Positions 17,840 to 26,376 of a stretch of DNA of 42,853 nucleotides are shown here, piece after piece; within the stretch, counting starts at the first letter, position 1; every line of letters starts with the position of its first letter. The stretch covers positions 15,596 to 58,448 of the forward strand of contig PGXT01000054.1 of NCBI GenBank assembly GCA_002839285.1, in the 5' to 3' direction. The notes below the pieces were generated by a model, which ran no database searches, was not told the origin of the DNA, and worked only from the letters and a program-made list of their open reading frames with translations. The stretch is from Spirochaetae bacterium HGW-Spirochaetae-5 (GTDB taxonomy: Bacteria; Spirochaetota; UBA4802; UBA5550). Position numbers and translations under genes: made by a program.

Positions 17840-20275
17840 ATGTTTGGAAAAAAAACTGTTACCGTTATGTTTTTAGTTTTTACCGCCGCATCTGCACTGT
17901 TTTCAAATGAGAACCCGTTCCAGCTCCCCCCATCTGCATTATCATCAAGCTACTCAGAGGGATCATTTTCATCAATGATAAATCCGGTTTTTACTGACAT
18001 GGACAGCACAAGCGGAATAGCATACAGATATGTATCATATAACAGTGACGATAAAGGTAACCACTTTGCTTCTCTTAATCTGTTCGGATTCGATTTTATC
18101 TATTCCCGTTACAATACCATACCGGACATAACCGGAAATTCAATACTTGAATCCGGTGTAAATCTCTACAGCATAAATAGAGGATTTTTCTTCGGAAACA
18201 TCTTCGGATTCGGAGCCGGATACTCCTTCAGCAGCGGCAGTGAGGATTATTTCAGCTCTTACAGCGCATGGAACGCCGGTCTTCTATTCAGGCCGGTAAA
18301 ATTTCTTTCACTCGGAACAGCATTCAGAGATATTAACGGGGAGATCGATGGAGAGAAGATAGACCCCGCCATTGATTACTCCATTTCAATCCGGCCGTGG
18401 AAGAATTACCTTACTCTTTCAGCGGGATGTATTACGCAGAAAGATAAAGACACGGAATACTACTACTCTGCCGATCTGAAAAGCTACAAAGAGATCTCAC
18501 TGGTAATTAAATACGGAACAGATAAAAGCATTACAGCCGGATTATCCATACCCCTCTATCTTAGAAGCGGAAACGGTATGGAGATGATACTTGATGCATA
18601 CGGTTCAGGAAAATCTGACACTGCTGATTTCAGAAGCAGCGGTATCGCATTCAAATCAAAAAGAGGGAAAGATACTATAAACATTTCACCTGCGGAAAAT
18701 TTTATCACTCTGAAAATCAGCGGAAATTATAATTTGGAGAGAAGAGAATCCAGTCTATTCCGGAGAAAAGAACCGGTTTTTCAGGACCTTCTCAGAGGAA
18801 TTTCAAAAGCAGGTGCAGACCCGGCTGTATCCGGCTTTATAATAGAAATAGAGAGTTCCGGATTCGGAATGGCCCAGGCTCAGGAGATAAGAGATTTACT
18901 GATTAAACTCCGCGGTGAGGGGAAAAAAGTTTATACAATACTTAATTATAGCGGAAACAGGGAGTACTATCTTGCCTCGGCATCTGATAAAATATTTTTT
19001 ACGCCAAACTCAACATTCAAAATAACAGGGCTTAGCGCTAAAGCCTACTTTCTGAAAGGTCTCATGGATAAGACCGGCGTTAAGTTTGAATCCATCAGCA
19101 AAGGTAAATATAAATCTTTCAATGAAACATATACAAGAACAGAGATGTCTGACCATGCCCGGGAAAATCTCAAAGAGATACTCACCGACCTGAACAACCA
19201 GTTTATTTCGGGAATAACTGAACAGAGAAAAATTACCCGTGAAGCAGTTGATGAACTTTTCAGAAAAGGATTATACTCTCCCGCCGAAGCAAAAGAGAAG
19301 GGATTTGTTGATGAAATTATGTACGCCAACGAAGCTCTAGATTCAATTACCGGGAAAGGGAGAACAATATCTTTTGAAAATTACATCCGGGAAGAGGAAA
19401 GGACCGATTCATGGGGAACCATCCCGGCCATTGCTGTAATAAACGTTACGGGGTCAATAATATCCGGTAAAGGGGGTGGTTCGGCTATGTCAAACTCAAC
19501 CGGTAATTACGAATATAAACTCTCTATAGATAAAGCATTCAGCGACAAATCGGTAAAGGCTGTTGTTGTACGAATAGATTCAGGGGGAGGATCCGCATCG
19601 GCTTCAGACTTCATGTGGAACGCGCTGTACGCTGCCAAAAAGAAAAATCCCAAGCCAGTTGTATTTTCATTCGGCAACATCGCCGCGTCGGGCGGATACT
19701 ATATTGCATGTACGGGCGATCCGGTCTTTGCGGGGAGAGGAACAATAACCGGATCGATTGGTGTTGTTGCAGGGAAAGTATCAGCGGAGGAGCTCTACTC
19801 GAAGCTCGGGATAAACACTGAAACAATCAAAATGAGTGAGTTTGCTGATATATTTTCAGAATCAAGAAGCCTCACTGAAAATGACAGGGTTTTACTGCAG
19901 AAAGAGATAGATTTTATCTACGACAGATTTACAGGTAAAGTAATGGAGGGGAGAGGTATATCTGAAAAGGAGATTGCAGATGTTGCAGAGGGGAAAATTC
20001 ACACAGGTTCCGGCGCAAAGAGCAGAAAACTGATAAACGAAACCGGGGGACTAATCGCAGCTCTTGAATACGCCAAAAATAAAGCCGGCATAGACTCGGA
20101 CTACAGGATAGTAAATCTCCCTGAAAGCAGTTCATTTTTAAGCGGGATTTTAAGTGATTCCGGTTCCTCAATTTTTTTAAAGCATATGCAGTTTCTGGTT
20201 CAGAATCTCGAAAAATACAAGATGCTGGATGAGCAGACTCTTTACATACTGCCGTATTCCATAGAAATTGAGTAA
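17840..20275 (+). CDS. sppA: Signal peptide peptidase SppA with an added N-terminal beta-rich domain
   Basis: 811 residues, against about 620 for the long-form E. coli SppA. Residues about 1-22 form a signal segment. About 23-270 are beta-strand-rich with Gly/aromatic alternation (FFFGNIFGFGAGYSFSSG), as in an outer-membrane barrel or surface domain, and are not part of classical SppA. Two S49 peptidase domains follow. The catalytic Lys is K425 in SKGKYKSF and the Ser is S617 in NIAASGGYY, spaced 192 apart (200 in E. coli, K209/S409). The ATG at 17840 is chosen because GGAG lies six bases upstream. Either the protease is displayed at the outer membrane or the extra domain is a periplasmic adaptor; the sequence does not decide. 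Confidence 0.88.
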   Translation: MFGKKTVTVMFLVFTAASALFSNENPFQLPPSALSSSYSEGSFSSMINPVFTDMDSTSGIAYRYVSYNSDDKGNHFASLNLFGFDFIYSRYNTIPDITGNSILESGVNLYSINRGFFFGNIFGFGAGYSFSSGSEDYFSSYSAWNAGLLFRPVKFLSLGTAFRDINGEIDGEKIDPAIDYSISIRPWKNYLTLSAGCITQKDKDTEYYYSADLKSYKEISLVIKYGTDKSITAGLSIPLYLRSGNGMEMILDAYGSGKSDTADFRSSGIAFKSKRGKDTINISPAENFITLKISGNYNLERRESSLFRRKEPVFQDLLRGISKAGADPAVSGFIIEIESSGFGMAQAQEIRDLLIKLRGEGKKVYTILNYSGNREYYLASASDKIFFTPNSTFKITGLSAKAYFLKGLMDKTGVKFESISKGKYKSFNETYTRTEMSDHARENLKEILTDLNNQFISGITEQRKITREAVDELFRKGLYSPAEAKEKGFVDEIMYANEALDSITGKGRTISFENYIREEERTDSWGTIPAIAVINVTGSIISGKGGGSAMSNSTGNYEYKLSIDKAFSDKSVKAVVVRIDSGGGSASASDFMWNALYAAKKKNPKPVVFSFGNIAASGGYYIACTGDPVFAGRGTITGSIGVVAGKVSAEELYSKLGINTETIKMSEFADIFSESRSLTENDRVLLQKEIDFIYDRFTGKVMEGRGISEKEIADVAEGKIHTGSGAKSRKLINETGGLIAALEYAKNKAGIDSDYRIVNLPESSSFLSGILSDSGSSIFLKHMQFLVQNLEKYKMLDEQTLYILPYSIEIE

Positions 20276-20286
20276 CTTTTAATTTG

Positions 20287-20315
20287 TTGACAAATTTTCA
20301 AATTTGCATTATATA
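20287..20315 (+). promoter_or_regulatory. Near-consensus sigma-70 promoter after sppA
   Basis: TTGACA (20287-20292), 17-bp spacer, TATATA (20310-20315). It lies 12 bp beyond the sppA stop and about 290 bp before the next start codon, with a repeat element in between. It could drive the REC-GGDEF gene with a long leader, or a small RNA. Confidence 0.55.
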
Positions 20316-20347
20316 TTACAGTAGTTAACGAAATGATTATAATAACA

Positions 20348-20453
20348 TCATTGCGAACAAAGTGAAGCAATCTGTTTTAAAACATTTATTTTATTATATA
20401 AAACAAGTAATTTACAAAACAGACTGCCACGGCATTCCATGCCTCGCAGTGAC
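20348..20453. repeat. Inverted-repeat element with TCATTGCGA-type ends
   Basis: The left end TCATTGCGAACAAAGTGAAG continues into CAATCTGTTTT; the right end, read inverted, is TCACTGCGAGGCATGGAATG followed by ...GGCAGTCTGTTTT. The ends are related imperfect inverted repeats around an AT-rich core of about 30 bp. This resembles small non-coding mobile-type repeats common in many genomes. No ORF. Confidence 0.6.
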
Positions 20454-20528
20454 TGAGTACTAATTCAATCGAAAACTGCTCTGGCAATAATTCTTAAATT
20501 TTTGATATTTATAAATAGTCTATTCTCC

Positions 20529-20550
20529 TCCCCGCTGAAGGCAGCGGGGA
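20529..20550. terminator. Short perfect hairpin before the REC-GGDEF gene
   Basis: TCCCCGCTG-AAGG-CAGCGGGGA, a 9-bp perfect stem with a 4-base loop, located 54 bases upstream of the proposed start codon. It lacks a T-run, so it may be a leader hairpin rather than a terminator. Confidence 0.4.
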
Positions 20551-20603
20551 AATGTAATCTCTAATTATTACAAGCTATGAATAAAGCAAACAGGCAGGTT
20601 TAT

Positions 20604-21545
20604 ATGAAAGTAACTCTGGCAAATCATACAAAAACTATACTCAAACCTCTTGAGGAGATATCCGCAGAGTTTAATCTGGAAATCACCGAGCTTCACAATC
20701 AGCCTGTAACAGAGGTACTTAACACCGGAATGCCCGAAATGGTTATAATAAACTGGATAGACGGCATGAATGCAGAAATATGCAGCGCCATTAAAAAAAT
20801 TAAAGCTATGAAAAGTCACCCCTTCATTCTTCTCATCGGAACGAAGGATACAGTCACCGACCTTACAGAGGGGGTAACATCGGGTGCAGACGACTATATC
20901 GCTATCCCCTTTACAAAAGATGAGTTGAAACTGAAACTTCGTATTGTTAAAAAACATATAGATCTTAATAATACTCTTCTTAAAACAAAAAAGAAGCTGA
21001 TTAAGTTTGCCAAAGAGGACCCTATTACTTCAGTCCTCAACAGGAGAGCGCTTCTTGACGAAATGCTGAACGAAATGGGCAGAGCGTCCCGCAGAGGTGA
21101 TTTTACATGCTCAATAATGATTAATCTTCACAATTATAATGACCTGCTCAATGAATTCGGAACAAAAGTCTTTGATGCTTTTCTGGGAGAGTTTGCCGGA
21201 AGGTTAAAAAAATCTATAAGACCATATGATAAAATCGGAAGATTTGAAGTCTCCCGATTTGTAATATTTCTTCCTCATGCGAGAAACGAAGAGGCTGAAA
21301 AAGTAGCCGAGAGAATAATAAAAAATCTTCAGAGCAAAAAGTTCAAATATAAAGATAACTATATCGGCCCATGCGTTTCAATAGGGATTTCGGAACTCGA
21401 TCCGGAAGATGTAGAAAAGAAAGGCAAACCGGATGACCACCTGATGAACGACCTTGTACTGGAATCATTCATCAGACGATCAGAGTTTGCAACTACTACT
21501 GCATGCGAAAAAGGTGATAACAAAATAGAAATTTATACTTTCTAA
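20604..21545 (+). CDS. Degenerate receiver-GGDEF protein
   Basis: About 313 residues. Residues about 1-120 look like a response-regulator receiver domain (VTLANHTKTILKPLEEI; GADDYIAIPFTKDEL). The phospho-acceptor position reads VIINWIDG with Asn where Asp is expected, and the conserved Lys before PF is Ile. After a helix comes a GGDEF-type domain (DPITSVLNRRALLDEM, then SIMINLHNYNDL). The active-site GGDEF is replaced by EVSRF in KIGRFEVSRFVIFLP, so diguanylate cyclase activity is not expected. Both halves appear inactivated while the frame is intact, which suggests a scaffold or ligand-sensing role. The ATG at 20604 (CAGG upstream) is preferred over 20577, which lacks a ribosome site. Confidence 0.82.
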   Translation: MKVTLANHTKTILKPLEEISAEFNLEITELHNQPVTEVLNTGMPEMVIINWIDGMNAEICSAIKKIKAMKSHPFILLIGTKDTVTDLTEGVTSGADDYIAIPFTKDELKLKLRIVKKHIDLNNTLLKTKKKLIKFAKEDPITSVLNRRALLDEMLNEMGRASRRGDFTCSIMINLHNYNDLLNEFGTKVFDAFLGEFAGRLKKSIRPYDKIGRFEVSRFVIFLPHARNEEAEKVAERIIKNLQSKKFKYKDNYIGPCVSIGISELDPEDVEKKGKPDDHLMNDLVLESFIRRSEFATTTACEKGDNKIEIYTF

Positions 21546-21554
21546 TTTATAAGT

Positions 21555-21584
21555 AAGCGCTGAACTTTATTAAGTTCAGCGCTT
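21555..21584. terminator. Bidirectional terminator hairpin
   Basis: AAGCGCTGAACTT-TATT-AAGTTCAGCGCTT, a perfect 13-bp stem with a 4-base loop, centred in the 75-bp gap between the converging REC-GGDEF and DUF1015 genes. Each side is followed by a T-rich run (TATTCTTGAATTGTTT on the plus strand). Confidence 0.75.
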
Positions 21585-21620
21585 ATTCTTGAATTGTTTC
21601 GCGGCCGGGTCAGTGACGGA

Positions 21621-22850
21621 TCAATCCAGTTCGTGAACCAGAAGACCGTCCCTGAGCTTAGGCTCAAACCAGGTGGATTTCGGAGGCATTATCAGCCCCG
21701 CATCGGAAACATTCATAAGCTGTTCGATCTCAGTGGGATACATAGAGAATGCAACTGCAAATTCACCTGAATCAACAACCTTTTCAAGTTCAGCTGTTCC
21801 TCTTATCCCCCCGACAAAATCTATACGCTTATCCTTACGCGGATCGTTGATCCCAAGAATCGGAGCAAGCACCCTCTTCTGTATAATTGTAACATCGAGT
21901 GATTCAATTGGATCTGAGGATATGTCAAACTTCGGTGTCATGGAGTACCACTCTTTCCCGATATACATGGAAAAAGTATTAACCTTCACCGGGACTTTTA
22001 CATTACTCTTTTCAATTTTAAAATCTTCACCGAGTTTTTTCATAAAATCTTCAGCAGACATTCCGTTGAGATCTTTCACAACTCTGTTATACGCCAGTAT
22101 CTTCAGCTGAGTATGAGGGAAAATAACAGCCTGAAAGCCGTTGAACTCCTCATCCCCTGTGTATGAAGGATTCGCCTCTCTTCTCATTTTGCACACTCTC
22201 ACTGCCGAGGCAGCTCTGTGATGTCCGTCAGCTATATAGAGTTCATCCTTTTCAAATGATTTTTTTATCTCGGCTATAAGGGCCTGATCCTCAATAAGTC
22301 TGACTATATGTTTGATCCCGTCAGAGGCTGTGAAATCATAAACAGGCTCGGCTGTCATGGCCTTTTCGATGAGTTTCCTTTTTTCATCACTGTCTCTATA
22401 TATTAAAAAAACAGGGCCGGTATTGGCGTTAACGATATCGACATGTCTGGTTCTATCCAGTTCCTTCTCTTCCCGGGTAAGTTCATGTTTTTTTATAATC
22501 TCTTTTATGTAATCATCAACATCGGCACATGCGACTACTCCGGTCTGAGTACGTCCATCCATAACCTGAGAGTAAAGATAAAGAATCGGTGTATCATCGA
22601 CAGTCATATACCCCTTTTCTTTAAACATATCAAAGGTCTCTTTTGCTTTCTTATAAACTTCGGGAGAGTAAGGATCTGTTCCCGGAGCAAGATCCATTTC
22701 AGACCTTGTTACATGATAAAAGTTATAGGGGTTTTCACCTGCGATTTCAATGACCTCTGGAAGTGATACAACATCATAAGGAAGCTCTGCGATCTTATCC
22801 GCAAGATCTTTTACCGGCCTGACACCTCTGAAAGCTCTGATTTTTGCCAT
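21621..22850 (-). CDS. DUF1015 family protein
   Basis: 409 residues, the typical size of DUF1015. Family landmarks: FRGVRPVKDLADKIAELPYDVVS at the N-terminus, NPYNFYHVTRSE, LYLYSQVMDGRTQTGVVACA, the YIADGHHRAASA motif near residue 210, and MPPKSTWFEPKLRDGLLVHEL at the C-terminus. The DGHHR motif recalls nucleotide- or phosphate-handling ParB-like folds, but no reaction is established from sequence and none is claimed. Soluble, no signal peptide. Start immediately preceded by an AT-rich leader with no strong ribosome site. It is monocistronic and diverges from the CCA transferase gene. Confidence 0.9.
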   Translation of the reverse strand: MAKIRAFRGVRPVKDLADKIAELPYDVVSLPEVIEIAGENPYNFYHVTRSEMDLAPGTDPYSPEVYKKAKETFDMFKEKGYMTVDDTPILYLYSQVMDGRTQTGVVACADVDDYIKEIIKKHELTREEKELDRTRHVDIVNANTGPVFLIYRDSDEKRKLIEKAMTAEPVYDFTASDGIKHIVRLIEDQALIAEIKKSFEKDELYIADGHHRAASAVRVCKMRREANPSYTGDEEFNGFQAVIFPHTQLKILAYNRVVKDLNGMSAEDFMKKLGEDFKIEKSNVKVPVKVNTFSMYIGKEWYSMTPKFDISSDPIESLDVTIIQKRVLAPILGINDPRKDKRIDFVGGIRGTAELEKVVDSGEFAVAFSMYPTEIEQLMNVSDAGLIMPPKSTWFEPKLRDGLLVHELD

Positions 22851-22954
22851 TTTTAAAATAACCTCAAAATTATATATACTTCAATAGTAGACCATAGCTT
22901 ATTAATAAATATTATTTTCAACAACAAAACGTAACAGCCCAAAAACCCATGATA

Positions 22955-23062
22955 TTTTTGCGGACTCAGCTCTACGAGCTTCGCCTGAAATAGGGGATCA
23001 CGGAGGCAATCCCCGTAATCCCCCATTTACAGTGTATACGAAGCATACGCACCACAGTTGCC
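22955..23062 (+). repeat. Palindromic intergenic element, family A copy 4
   Basis: Forward orientation: degenerate first hairpin (CTCAGCTCTACGAGCTTCGCC), central TAGGGGATCACGGAGGCAAT/CCCCGTAATCCCCCA, and GTGTATACGAAGCATACGCACC. It lies in the 401-bp divergent gap between DUF1015 and the CCA transferase. The remainder of that gap contains GGGGGTGCGTAGG and an AT-rich stretch with TTGACT at 23180 but no well-spaced -10. Confidence 0.75.
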
Positions 23063-23251
23063 GGCAATGAAATTTCTTTGTTCCTGCCGGGGGTGCGTAG
23101 GTTTGCTCGATGAAGGTTAGTATTCACCACCGGTTTTTGAGCAGATATGGGTTCCGTGACTAACTTTTTAATTTCCTTATTGACTGATGATATATAGAAT
23201 TTTAAGTGGTTATTACTTTAGCATTACAAATACTACTGCCGACAATAAATA

Positions 23252-24610
23252 ATGACAACTGATAATGAAATGAAAATAAAAGGTTTAAAAATCCCCGAAG
23301 AGTTTTACGACCGGTTGAGCGACTTCATCAACACCTTCAATAAGAACGGTTATGAATGTTACCTCATCGGCGGTTGTGTCCGTGACCTTATTCTCGGTTA
23401 CGAGATATATGATTACGACTTTGCTACAAATGCACGACCGGAACAGGTGATGAAACTTTTCCGTGTTAAAGGACTTGAGTTTGAGGTTACAACTTTCCGG
23501 TCTGACGGCACATATCTCGATGGAAGACGTCCTGAGCAGATTCATTATGCCGAATCGCTAGATGAAGATGTTATGCGGAGAGATTTTACAATCAACGGCC
23601 TTGCCTATGATTTCAAAAAAAATGAAGTCATTGATCACGTAGGGGGTCTTGAAGATCTGAACAATGGGATTATCCGGACAATTGGAGATCCAATTGAAAG
23701 GTTCAGCGAAGACGGTCTCCGGACATTCAGAGCCTGCAGATTTTCAGCAAAACTCGGATTTGAAATTGAAGAGAGGACATTTGAAGCTATAGGTGAAACT
23801 CTAAACATCTCGGCAATGGTCTCTGCTGAAAGAGTCCGGGAGGAGCTGATGAAGCTTCTTACTTCAGGACTTCCATCTGTGGGATTCGAGTGCATGAGAA
23901 AATCCGGTCTTCTTAAACTCTGGCTGCCCGAACTCGACAGCTGTTATGATATAGATCAGAATAAATTTCATGTGCATGATATATACTATCATAGTCTTTA
24001 TTCCTGCGATGCGGCACCATCGGATAAACCTCTTATACGTCTTGCAGCACTCTTTCATGACATAGGAAAATTAAACACCAGACGTGTAGGTGACGATGGG
24101 GATTATACTTTTTATAATCATGAAGTTATAGGTTCGCGTCTTGTGAAAAAGATTATGAAAAGACTTAAATTTTCAAATGCAGAGATTGAAGCTGTTAATA
24201 ATCTTGTAATTAACCATATGTTTCACTACACCGATGACTGGAGTGACGGGGCTGTTCGAAGATTCATGAGAAAAGTAGGTGTTGAAAACATTTCCGATCT
24301 GTTTATACTTCGCGAAGCTGACAGAATCGGAAACGGTTCACGTTCGGGACTTCCGCAGCCCATTATGGTGCTTCAGTCCAGGATTGACCGTGTGATTGAA
24401 GCTGAAAACGCAATCACTGTAAGGGATCTGAATATAGACGGAAATATTCTTATGGCCAGGTTCAATCTTAAGCCCGGTCCCATTATCGGCAGAATACTTC
24501 ACGAGCTTCTTGAAATTGTTCTTGATCACCCCGATATGAACACAGAGGAGATTCTTCTGGATAAATCTTCTGAAATCTATAACCGCTTAAAAGAAGAGAA
24601 CCAGAGCTGA
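23252..24610 (+). CDS. cca: CCA tRNA nucleotidyltransferase (class II) with HD domain
   Basis: 452 residues. Class II nucleotidyltransferase that adds CCA (or part of it) to tRNA 3' ends. The catalytic head shows YLIGGCVRDLILG and YDYDFAT, followed by TTFRSDGTYLDGRRP and MRRDFTINGLAYD, which favour CCA addition over poly(A) polymerase. The neck includes RFSEDGLRTFRACRFSAKLG. An HD metal-binding domain follows (LAALFHDIGKL, and later NHMFHYTDDW). No ribosome site is clear at 23252; downstream in-frame ATGs at 23267-23275 are alternatives. Its last 24 bases overlap the 3' end of the converging barrel gene. Confidence 0.94.
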   Translation: MTTDNEMKIKGLKIPEEFYDRLSDFINTFNKNGYECYLIGGCVRDLILGYEIYDYDFATNARPEQVMKLFRVKGLEFEVTTFRSDGTYLDGRRPEQIHYAESLDEDVMRRDFTINGLAYDFKKNEVIDHVGGLEDLNNGIIRTIGDPIERFSEDGLRTFRACRFSAKLGFEIEERTFEAIGETLNISAMVSAERVREELMKLLTSGLPSVGFECMRKSGLLKLWLPELDSCYDIDQNKFHVHDIYYHSLYSCDAAPSDKPLIRLAALFHDIGKLNTRRVGDDGDYTFYNHEVIGSRLVKKIMKRLKFSNAEIEAVNNLVINHMFHYTDDWSDGAVRRFMRKVGVENISDLFILREADRIGNGSRSGLPQPIMVLQSRIDRVIEAENAITVRDLNIDGNILMARFNLKPGPIIGRILHELLEIVLDHPDMNTEEILLDKSSEIYNRLKEENQS

Positions 24611-26191
24611 CTCGGCATCGCCTTCCCGGCTGGAATCATTCTGCGTAACTGTATATCTTATGTAGAATGAATTCTTCTCTTTCTTATACTTCAGGTTTAC
24701 CGATACTCCGTGAGCTGATTCATCGAATCGTGTGATAGATGAGTGCTCTGACGCCGGAGTTATCATTGCATACAGAGGGTTCTCTCCTTTTATTACAATT
24801 CGCGTATATCCCATAGAAAGACCCATGTAACCTGAAAAAAGATACCTCACCTCACATCCTCCAAGTCCGGAAATCCCTTCATCTTTTTTCTGAGCGGAAG
24901 ATCTGACCTTTAAATAAATCCGGTCTGAGAGAGATAGAGATGCTGAAAGATTCCCCTGATTAATCGGGTGCTCCCTATCCGTGGAATAATATTCCCTTCT
25001 TTTAAAATTCATGTCGATGTCAATTTTTTCCGTATTCAGAGTTGAAAAGATCTCCTCTTCAACTGATCCTTCGATATACTTTTTATTATATCCGGGAACA
25101 AGATCTTTTTCTGTGTAAACAATAAACCCGGTTTTGAAAATCCTGTGAGGGGAGATTCCGCACTTAAGCTCCCATATCCTTTCCGGTGTTCTGCTCCCCG
25201 ATGAATACTCAGAGTGAAAATTGTATCCGCTGTTTTTACCTTTAACTGAAAAATTCATAAGATGATTCTGGATCCCCGCACCCCATGCCATGGCATAACC
25301 TGTTACTACTTCACTCCCTGTAATTGAAGAGAATGCAGGTTCAATAAAAAGAGATATATTATTATCTGCATACTCCGCGAAAAGGCCCCCCTGTTTTATT
25401 AAATCTGCACCATCCCGGGAGTAATATTTATTTTTATCCCACAAAATATCTTTTCCGGAATCCCCTTTTAGATCTGTTTCGAAGTAGTATATCTGAAAAT
25501 TAAATAATGATAAAGTCTGTAGTCCGGCAACTCCTCCATAATTAATTATGTTCACCGGTTCTGTATTGTTTCCGCTTTTCTCAATTTTTGAATTTAAAGA
25601 GAAGAGCGATGAATCTATTGAGCCCGATTCGAACGATTGACGGGAGATGAATCTTCTCTGGATAGAAAAGAACGGAATGAAATAAATTTTTAGTTCTTCA
25701 AATGATTTATAAAATTCAAAAACTGTTCCGTATAATGAATACTGCGGATTGCCGCTGTTTGAAGGAACAATTGTCCGTTCCTTTGCTATTGAGATTTTTT
25801 TAGAAAAGGGATCACCTGATGAGTATGATTTCCTCCCCATCATCAGCCCCGAGCCGAAATGGAGATTATAATTTCCCGCCGTGAAGTTTACAAAACCGGA
25901 TACCTCCTTTACCTGAAGATTCCATGTATAAGAAAATGTATCATTATCAATATTGCGTATTGCAGTATAGTTAAAACTGAATGTGTCCGGGATATCAAGT
26001 ACTGCTCCGCCTCTTAATATAAGATTGCTTTTATCTTCCTCGTAGTCAAGGATTTCCCGGCTTACCCCTGTTTTTATACCGATTATATAATCATCACTCC
26101 AGGCTGTTAATGGAGATGTGATAGAAATTATTAGAGATAACAACATCACTTTAATCTGGGTGTTTTTTTGTGAGGAGATTATTTTAAACAT
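24587..26191 (-). CDS. Outer-membrane beta-barrel protein
   Basis: 534 residues with a signal segment (hydrophobic around 16-28, cleavage plausible near TAWSDD) and then alternating hydrophobic/polar strands throughout with Gly and aromatic girdles, ending in ALVLFF, a C-terminal Phe as in many outer-membrane barrels. A phrase like GNYNLHFGSGLMMGRKS near residue 105 resembles the barrel part of HhH-barrel proteins found in Bacteroidota-type genomes. No enzymatic motif. Last gene of a four-gene minus-strand operon; its ATG overlaps the preceding small ORF by 13 bases. It ends inside the 3' end of the cca gene (24-bp convergent overlap). Confidence 0.8.
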   Translation of the reverse strand: MFKIISSQKNTQIKVMLLSLIISITSPLTAWSDDYIIGIKTGVSREILDYEEDKSNLILRGGAVLDIPDTFSFNYTAIRNIDNDTFSYTWNLQVKEVSGFVNFTAGNYNLHFGSGLMMGRKSYSSGDPFSKKISIAKERTIVPSNSGNPQYSLYGTVFEFYKSFEELKIYFIPFFSIQRRFISRQSFESGSIDSSLFSLNSKIEKSGNNTEPVNIINYGGVAGLQTLSLFNFQIYYFETDLKGDSGKDILWDKNKYYSRDGADLIKQGGLFAEYADNNISLFIEPAFSSITGSEVVTGYAMAWGAGIQNHLMNFSVKGKNSGYNFHSEYSSGSRTPERIWELKCGISPHRIFKTGFIVYTEKDLVPGYNKKYIEGSVEEEIFSTLNTEKIDIDMNFKRREYYSTDREHPINQGNLSASLSLSDRIYLKVRSSAQKKDEGISGLGGCEVRYLFSGYMGLSMGYTRIVIKGENPLYAMITPASEHSSITRFDESAHGVSVNLKYKKEKNSFYIRYTVTQNDSSREGDAESALVLFF

Positions 26192-26376
26192 ACTTTCTCT
26201 ATAAGTTTTTTCTGTTCATCGGAAAAAGAATTATCGTTAAATAATGTGTTGAGGAATTCGCTCCGTTTTACATTTTCAGAGAGTTCACTGTAGCTGATTG
26301 CCTTACTTTTTCTTTTTGGAAGTATATTTTTCACCCCCCTCTTTGCTTCGCGATGTTCTCTCCAGACCGTAAACAT
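26179..26376 (-). CDS. Small basic protein in the surface operon (may be a displaced tail of the HhH gene)
   Basis: 65 residues from the ATG at 26376 (68 from an upstream TTG). It is Lys/Arg/Glu-rich and soluble, ending in SDEQKKLIEKVCLK. It overlaps the end of the HhH-barrel gene by 74 bases in another frame and the start of the next barrel gene by 13 bases, as in translationally coupled operons. The upstream gene ends in a run of lysines encoded by an A-rich tract, so a single-base indel there could have split one protein in two; the part after the tract (SKAISYSELSENVKRSEFLN...) would then be its natural tail. No family is recognised. Confidence 0.5.
   Translation of the reverse strand: MFTVWREHREAKRGVKNILPKRKSKAISYSELSENVKRSEFLNTLFNDNSFSDEQKKLIEKVCLK

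Noticed and set aside
19611-19826. Overlapping ORFs on both strands inside sppA
   Set aside because: They fall within the conserved S49 catalytic region and lack ribosome sites; they are frame shadows.
26290-26320. Programmed -1 ribosomal frameshift joining the HhH-barrel gene to the small ORF at the A-rich tract
   Set aside because: The small ORF is in the +1 frame relative to the HhH-barrel frame, and the tract does not present a proper X XXY YYZ heptamer in the zero frame.
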